Shown: positions 34,271 through 38,421 of the stretch, piece after piece
Position numbering within the stretch: position 1 is the stretch's first letter
Layout: the number at the start of each line of letters is the position of its first letter
Assembly: GCA_024741835.1 (NCBI GenBank)
Contig: JAENRP010000046.1
Span: forward strand, 176,734 to 215,154
From: Diplocarpon mali
Taxonomy: Eukaryota > Ascomycota > Leotiomycetes > Helotiales > Drepanopezizaceae
Reading direction: 5' to 3'
DNA length: 38,421 nucleotides
Translations under genes and position numbers: made by a program
Notes under the pieces: generated by a model
The model's input: only the letters and a program-made list of their open reading frames with translations
Told to the model about the DNA's origin: nothing
Databases searched by the model: none

Positions 34271-34659
34271 TAGAAACTCAGACTTAGGCGGCTTTCCTAT
34301 AATAGTTGCGCTATTTTCGCAGGATAGTTATTACTAGCTAGTTATAATATATACGTTTTTATTCGCCCTTTTCAAGTATAGAGCGCAGATTAATACCTAT
34401 AATAGAATCACTAAACTCTAATGTCTTTATAGCTATATTTAAATAAAAGATAAGATATATACTATAAGCTATCCTTTGCTTATTTTACTAGCTAGATAGG
34501 GCATAGGCTAGAAGTCTAGTATATATAACCTATTATAAGATATAAGTTATAATCAATCTATTATTCCTTACTTGTTTTTATATACTAGCTGCTTTTCTAC
34601 TAGCTGTATAGTATTTGGCACTAGATCACTCAAGGGGCTTTGTGCGTACTAAAGGGAGT

Positions 34660-34794
34660 AAACACCTTCCTTAATAGAAAGGGTAGTATTAGTCAGCACT
34701 TAAGGTGCCTTAAGCATCTAGATGTACTATAAATATCTTCCCTTGGAGGTTACTCCTCCGAGTCCAATACAACTCCCTGTCACACCAGTTATTT
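34660..34794 (+). repeat. 3' LTR (135 bp)
   Basis: Starts AAACACCTTCC, ends CCAGTTATTT, preceded by AAAGGGAGT (polypurine tract). Slightly richer in C and G than the 5' LTR, so less affected by RIP. Confidence 0.92.
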
Positions 34795-34799
34795 GCCAG
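34795..34799 (+). repeat. Target-site duplication GCCAG, right
   Basis: Matches 27203-27207. Confidence 0.85.
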
Positions 34800-35389
34800 C
34801 AGAGGAAAATACGCGAGAATCGCCCCTGAATAGACCGAGCCTCTTGAAATCGGTTTGTGATAGACTGTGATAAGTTGTACTTGCGGCGCAGGCAAGAAGG
34901 GTTAGCATAGTACAATGATCCTCGTACTATCGGTGCATTGCGAGTACGTGGTTTATTTGTTGTCCTGTCTTCTCTGGGATTCTTTGTTGGTTAGATGTGA
35001 AGATGGTAGTTCAACGAAGAAGACAGGCCCCTCCATACTACCAGGGAAGACCGGCCCTTAGCGGTGGCGCCTCCTACCGAGATATTCCAAAAGCGGCTGG
35101 CATGTGTTGCGATGGGTTGTTGTCCGGGACTGAAGAACGGCCGGTGTTGATAGATGTACTGGAATAGTCCAACTGTCACTCGCCCAAGTAGGGGTGAGAT
35201 ATGCGTCTCACTGAGTAGAGCGTGCGCTTGATTGCAGCGTGTTTCAATCCAGGCGTGTGGAGCTGGGAATCTTCGAAAAGAGTAGATCCTCCCAAGATCT
35301 TGACAGAAGCAGGACAAAACGCTCTGCACATTACCCTTAAGGTAAGGTATGGGCCAGATCTTATGTCAGGAACTAGAGTCCTTTGCAGT
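34800..35389. other. Non-transposon DNA trapped between two inverted gypsy copies
   Basis: About 590 bp of ordinary composition. A minus-strand open frame of 112 codons (34991-35329) is present but without a recognised domain. Part of the segment (about 35080-35180) resembles 21290-21400. Short minus-strand frames at 34710-34915 mostly read through the LTR and are not genes. Confidence 0.6.
34991..35329 (-). pseudogene. Fragment shared with 21283-21555, unknown
   Basis: The longest frame gives 112 residues (MQSVLSCFCQDLGRIYSF...), but the similarity to the other locus is seen in a different frame (SINTG...NPSQHMPAAFGISR, then a stop). This suggests a relic of a duplicated sequence and not a working gene. 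No family recognised. Confidence 0.3.
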
Positions 35390-35524
35390 AAATAACTGGT
35401 GTGATAGGGAGTTGTATTAGACTTAGAGGAGTAACCTCCGAAGGAAGATATTTATAGTACATTTAGGTGCCTAAGGTACCTTAAGTGCTGACTAATACTA
35501 CCCTTTCTATTTAGGAAGGTATTT
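35390..35524 (-). repeat. 3' LTR of the inverted gypsy copy
   Basis: 135 bp, aligned end to end with the LTRs at 27208 and 34660. Left flank is GCAGT (35385-35389); the partner duplication is not visible because the 5' end is lost. Confidence 0.88.
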
Positions 35525-36646
35525 ACTCCCTTTAGCACGTATAAAGCCCCTTAAGTGATCTAGTGCCAGATACTATACTAGCTAGTAGAAAAGCAGCTAG
35601 TATATAGAAATAAGTAAAGAGCAATAGACTGATTATAACTTATATCTTATAATAGGTTATATATACTAGACCTTTAGTCTATGCCCTACCTAGCTAGTAA
35701 AATAAGCAAAGGATAGCTTATAATATATATCTTATCTTCTATTTATATATAGCTATAAAGATACTAGAGTTTAGTGACTCTATTATTAGTATTGATCTGC
35801 GCTCTATAATCGAAAAGGGCGAATAAAAACGCGTATATTACAACTGGCTAGTAATAACCATCCTATAGGAGTAGCGCAACTATTATAAGAAAGCCGCCTA
35901 GATCTGAGTTTCTAATAATCTTATATATAGTAAGCCTTAGTAATTGAACGCATTGCTTTTGGCAATTTAAAGGCCGCATTGCCTAATTGAATATTTTAGA
36001 ATATAAAAAGCTCTTATTCGTTTAATATAACTAAGTAGCCTTCTTGCAATTGAAACGCTTTTAGGTGATTGCTATAAAAATGACCTTATATATTAGTGCT
36101 ATCGATTTAGCATAAGGTATATAATCTCCCTATTTCGCTAGCATAACTGATAATAATAAATAGACTACGCTATATAGCCTGCAGTTTCTTGCCTAACTGC
36201 CTCTTATCGAATAATATTACTAATTGGCCTAGAATTAATATCTTATTTAAATAGACCCCTAGGTCATAGCGCTCCTTTATGCGCTAGTAGGTAAGATCAG
36301 ACCTAGCGTTAATAACCTCTCGGACTTCTTATCTCTTAACTATATAATCGACTATAAGATCGGCATAATCCTTAGTACTAGGCAGTGCACTCTCTACTCC
36401 ACTCTTTAAATCATTAATAAGCGTAGCTAATAACTGATGCCGAAGTAGTAGAAACTGCTAGCTAACTATATTAAAGCCGTCGAAGCTAAGAAGAATCTCA
36501 AATAGACTATAGCTAAAATAGGCGATATAACAGTTGTTAAAGTCGTAGAGTGCTCGATTCAGCCACTCTAGCCACTATTATAGTATAGGGCAAGTCTTTT
36601 TCAAGACTTATTAGAATATATCTACTGCTTTTTCTATTAAGATAGG
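35390..36646 (-). mobile_element. Gypsy element, second copy, inverted and 5'-truncated
   Basis: Its 135-bp LTR (35390-35524, minus) is the same family as the LTRs of the element to the left: it starts AAATACCTTCC and ends GTTATTT on the minus strand. The body continues right with the same pol 3' end as 33540-34659, read on the minus strand, and stops about 36646 inside the integrase C-terminal part, where a Copia LTR begins. RIP-degraded. Confidence 0.82.
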
Positions 36647-36950
36647 TGATACAGCTATTACTTTGATGTATTATCATATGACCCTACTGCTTAGTCAGTA
36701 GGATATTAATATATATATAGCTATAGGGAAGAAAGGGGTAACCTTCCTTCCTTAACTCTTATTAATATATCGACTATCGACCTCTATAAGCCTCTTTTAC
36801 CTACTACGCCAACTTACTTAAGCTTAATAGGTTATAAGCCCTAGCTAGACTAATAATAGATTATTAACTTCCCTTAGAAAGCACTTGCGCCGCAACTATT
36901 AATAAGAAGTTAAATAAGACTTATAGTAAAAGGCGAGCAATCGGCGAATA

Positions 36951-37085
36951 GGAGGTATGATTCCCTATTTAGCTAACCTATATTACAAAAGGTATAATTC
37001 TTTACTTTATAACCCTTTAATACTATAAGAGGTATGATTCCTTGCTTTACTATATTTTATAAGAGGTATAATTCCCTGCGTTATA
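36951..37085 (+). repeat. Four spaced copies of a 20-25 bp motif in the Copia leader
   Basis: Four units resembling AAGAGGTATGATTCCCTGC, at about 36950, 36988, 37027 and 37060, with transitions between copies (GATTCC versus AATTCC). Confidence 0.65.
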
Positions 37086-37228
37086 GCTTAAAAACCCTTT
37101 TCGATAAAAGGACTTCCTCCTTATTTAATACTTTTATAATACCTTTTATTTAATCATTTCGACTTTTCGATAGGAGGAGTGCCTTTAACCATTTAATTTA
37201 TTTGATTTTTAATGCAATTCTATTCGAA

Positions 37229-38421
37229 ATGGCAATAGCTTCTAATTCCGATCGAAACACTAAGCCTAGAGACCTCTAACTCTTTTGAAAGAACTGGCAA
37301 TAATAGTTTAACAATTTAAAGCTTTACTTTAAGAGCAAAGGTATCGAAATAGCGATTTAAAAGACACTTATTAAATACGTAAGAATAGTCCCTTATATTC
37401 CCTTTACCGATTTATCTACTTCTACTTTAATAGCTAATATAACTATTAAGGATTTGCTAAATATATTGAATAAGCTTAGCTTAAGAGCTTTAGTAGATAA
37501 TAATTAAGAATCCTAAAGGCAGATTTTAAATGCGAAAAAGGAAAAGGAGTATAGGCTAGCCTTAGCTAAATGTAAGCTTAAGATCAATAGAGGTTTAAGT
37601 AATAAAGACTGAGATTTTATTCGAGTTTATAATAATATAAAGATAAGATAGGATACTTTAAAGGTAAAATACTCTTAAACAACTGCCTTTAATACTTAGT
37701 ATCTACTATAATAGATTACTTTATTTTAATATAAAAAAGATAAAGATAGCAAGGATATAGATATAAATATAAACTCTACTTAATTTATACTATATAAAGT
37801 AAAAAGGAGAGTAAGAGCCGCAGATCCTAAGATAGTTATAACTTTTAAAGAAACTTAGCTTTTTAATTTTTTACTTAATAGCCTCCTTTTTAAGTTTACT
37901 ATTATAAAACAATCTCTTCTTATCTAACCTAACCTTAAGATCTATAAGAAGATCGACCTCTTTTAAACTATTAAGTAAGACCTCAAAGGATACTCTAAAT
38001 TAGCAAATGCTGCATTATAAGGCAATAATAAGCCTAAAAAGAAGAAGGAGCGCAAGACGAGCCCTTAAGCTTATTAGAGATACTACTTTTATAATAGTAC
38101 TTATAATATTACTAATTATAAAGTTAAAAGGCAATTAATTAATATAGTTACTAGCTTTAATATTAAGAAGCAATTGAAGTAAAAGTTAAAAAGTAAACTG
38201 CCCTTATCCTACTAAAGGCCGCAACTACTAAGGAAAGGCAAAGGAAAAGGCTATTTAGCCAGAACTTTAGTAAATACTTTTAATAATAATAATAGGTTAT
38301 TTAAACTTGAATCTACTTTTCATAATTCAAATGATAATTATAATAAAGATGCTTATATCTTAAAAGCCGATCTTTATAAGATCCTTAAATCCAATTAATA
38401 TAATAATACTAATTATATAAT
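37229..38421 (+). pseudogene. Copia Gag pseudogene (runs off the edge)
   Basis: Begins MAIASNSDRNTKPRDL and contains NNLKLYFKSKGIEIA (about 37313-37350), like the W-x-x-W...C-x-x-KG-I-W entry of Copia Gag. A zinc-knuckle remnant YYFYNSTYNITNYK at about 38083-38124 has all three Cys changed to Tyr and the His to Asn. Many stops; inactive. Confidence 0.7.

Larger units (their letters stand above)
27208..34794 (+). mobile_element. Complete gypsy-type LTR retrotransposon, RIP-degraded (7,587 bp)
   Basis: Two 135-bp LTRs (27208-27342 and 34660-34794) enclose gag, protease, RT, RNase H and integrase in gypsy order, with a 5-bp target duplication GCCAG. The LTRs begin AAAYACC and end GTTATTT, not TG...CA. 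They differ at 11 sites, all transitions, as expected if RIP rather than ordinary mutation separated them. A purine-rich AAAGGGAG precedes the 3' LTR. All genes are broken by many stops, mostly where Gln or Trp codons would be. Confidence 0.92.
36647..38421 (+). mobile_element. Ty1/Copia retrotransposon, 5' part, RIP-degraded
   Basis: A probable LTR starts at 36647 with TGATACAGC, directly against truncated gypsy integrase, and is followed by a leader with tandem GGTATGATTCC repeats and then gag. The element runs off the right edge, so pol is not seen. It appears to have inserted into, and thereby cut off, the inverted gypsy copy. The LTR's inner end is not determined. Confidence 0.65.

Noticed and set aside
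1..38421. tRNA or rRNA genes and CRISPR-like arrays
   Set aside because: No cloverleaf-compatible A/B box pair, no rRNA-like segment and no regular spacer array was found by eye; short tandem repeats belong to transposons.

Overview
The window looks like nuclear DNA of a filamentous ascomycete (Pezizomycotina). Genes have short introns (46-135 bp) and encode typical fungal families: a Zn2Cys6 regulator, major facilitator transporters and a CE5 acetylxylan esterase. The flanking DNA consists of very AT-rich retrotransposon copies full of stop codons and C-to-T/G-to-A type changes, as expected from repeat-induced point mutation (RIP). No intact transposon gene remains.

Layout. (1) 1 to about 8,210: a nested block of dead LTR retrotransposons. 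A Copia pol fragment (+) is interrupted by a minus-strand Ty3/gypsy element, which is itself interrupted by a second minus-strand gypsy-like element running off the left edge. Five copies of a 23-bp quasi-palindrome lie in this block. (2) About 8,210-27,202: a gene island of ordinary composition. On the plus strand it holds an MFS transporter (10,812-12,600), a Zn2Cys6 transcription factor (14,916-16,800), a second MFS transporter (17,095-18,842) and a secreted acetylxylan esterase (22,111-22,910). On the minus strand it holds a truncated frame resembling the C-terminal half of the TIGR02452/DUF2263 PARG-like family (24,444-24,917) and a three-exon gene for a small secreted six-cysteine protein (26,183-26,698), whose start codon lies about 0.5 kb from the next transposon. 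(3) 27,208-34,794: a complete but RIP-killed gypsy element with 135-bp LTRs and a 5-bp target duplication. (4) 34,795-35,389: a 595-bp scrap of non-transposon DNA that shares a short stretch with the gene island. (5) 35,390 to the end: a 5'-truncated inverted copy of the same gypsy family, then the 5' part of a degenerate Copia element (+) running off the right edge.

How the genes relate. Two transporters flank a pathway-type regulator on one strand, which suggests a small uptake or efflux/regulation module, but there is no biosynthetic backbone gene or catabolic enzyme beside them. The esterase and the small cysteine-rich protein are both predicted to be secreted and sit near transposon-dense DNA, as genes for host or plant-biomass interaction often do in such genomes. 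I see no clear new multi-gene system. The most useful leads are the six-cysteine secreted protein, the PARG-like fragment, the dispersed 23-bp palindrome and the gypsy family with unusual LTR ends.
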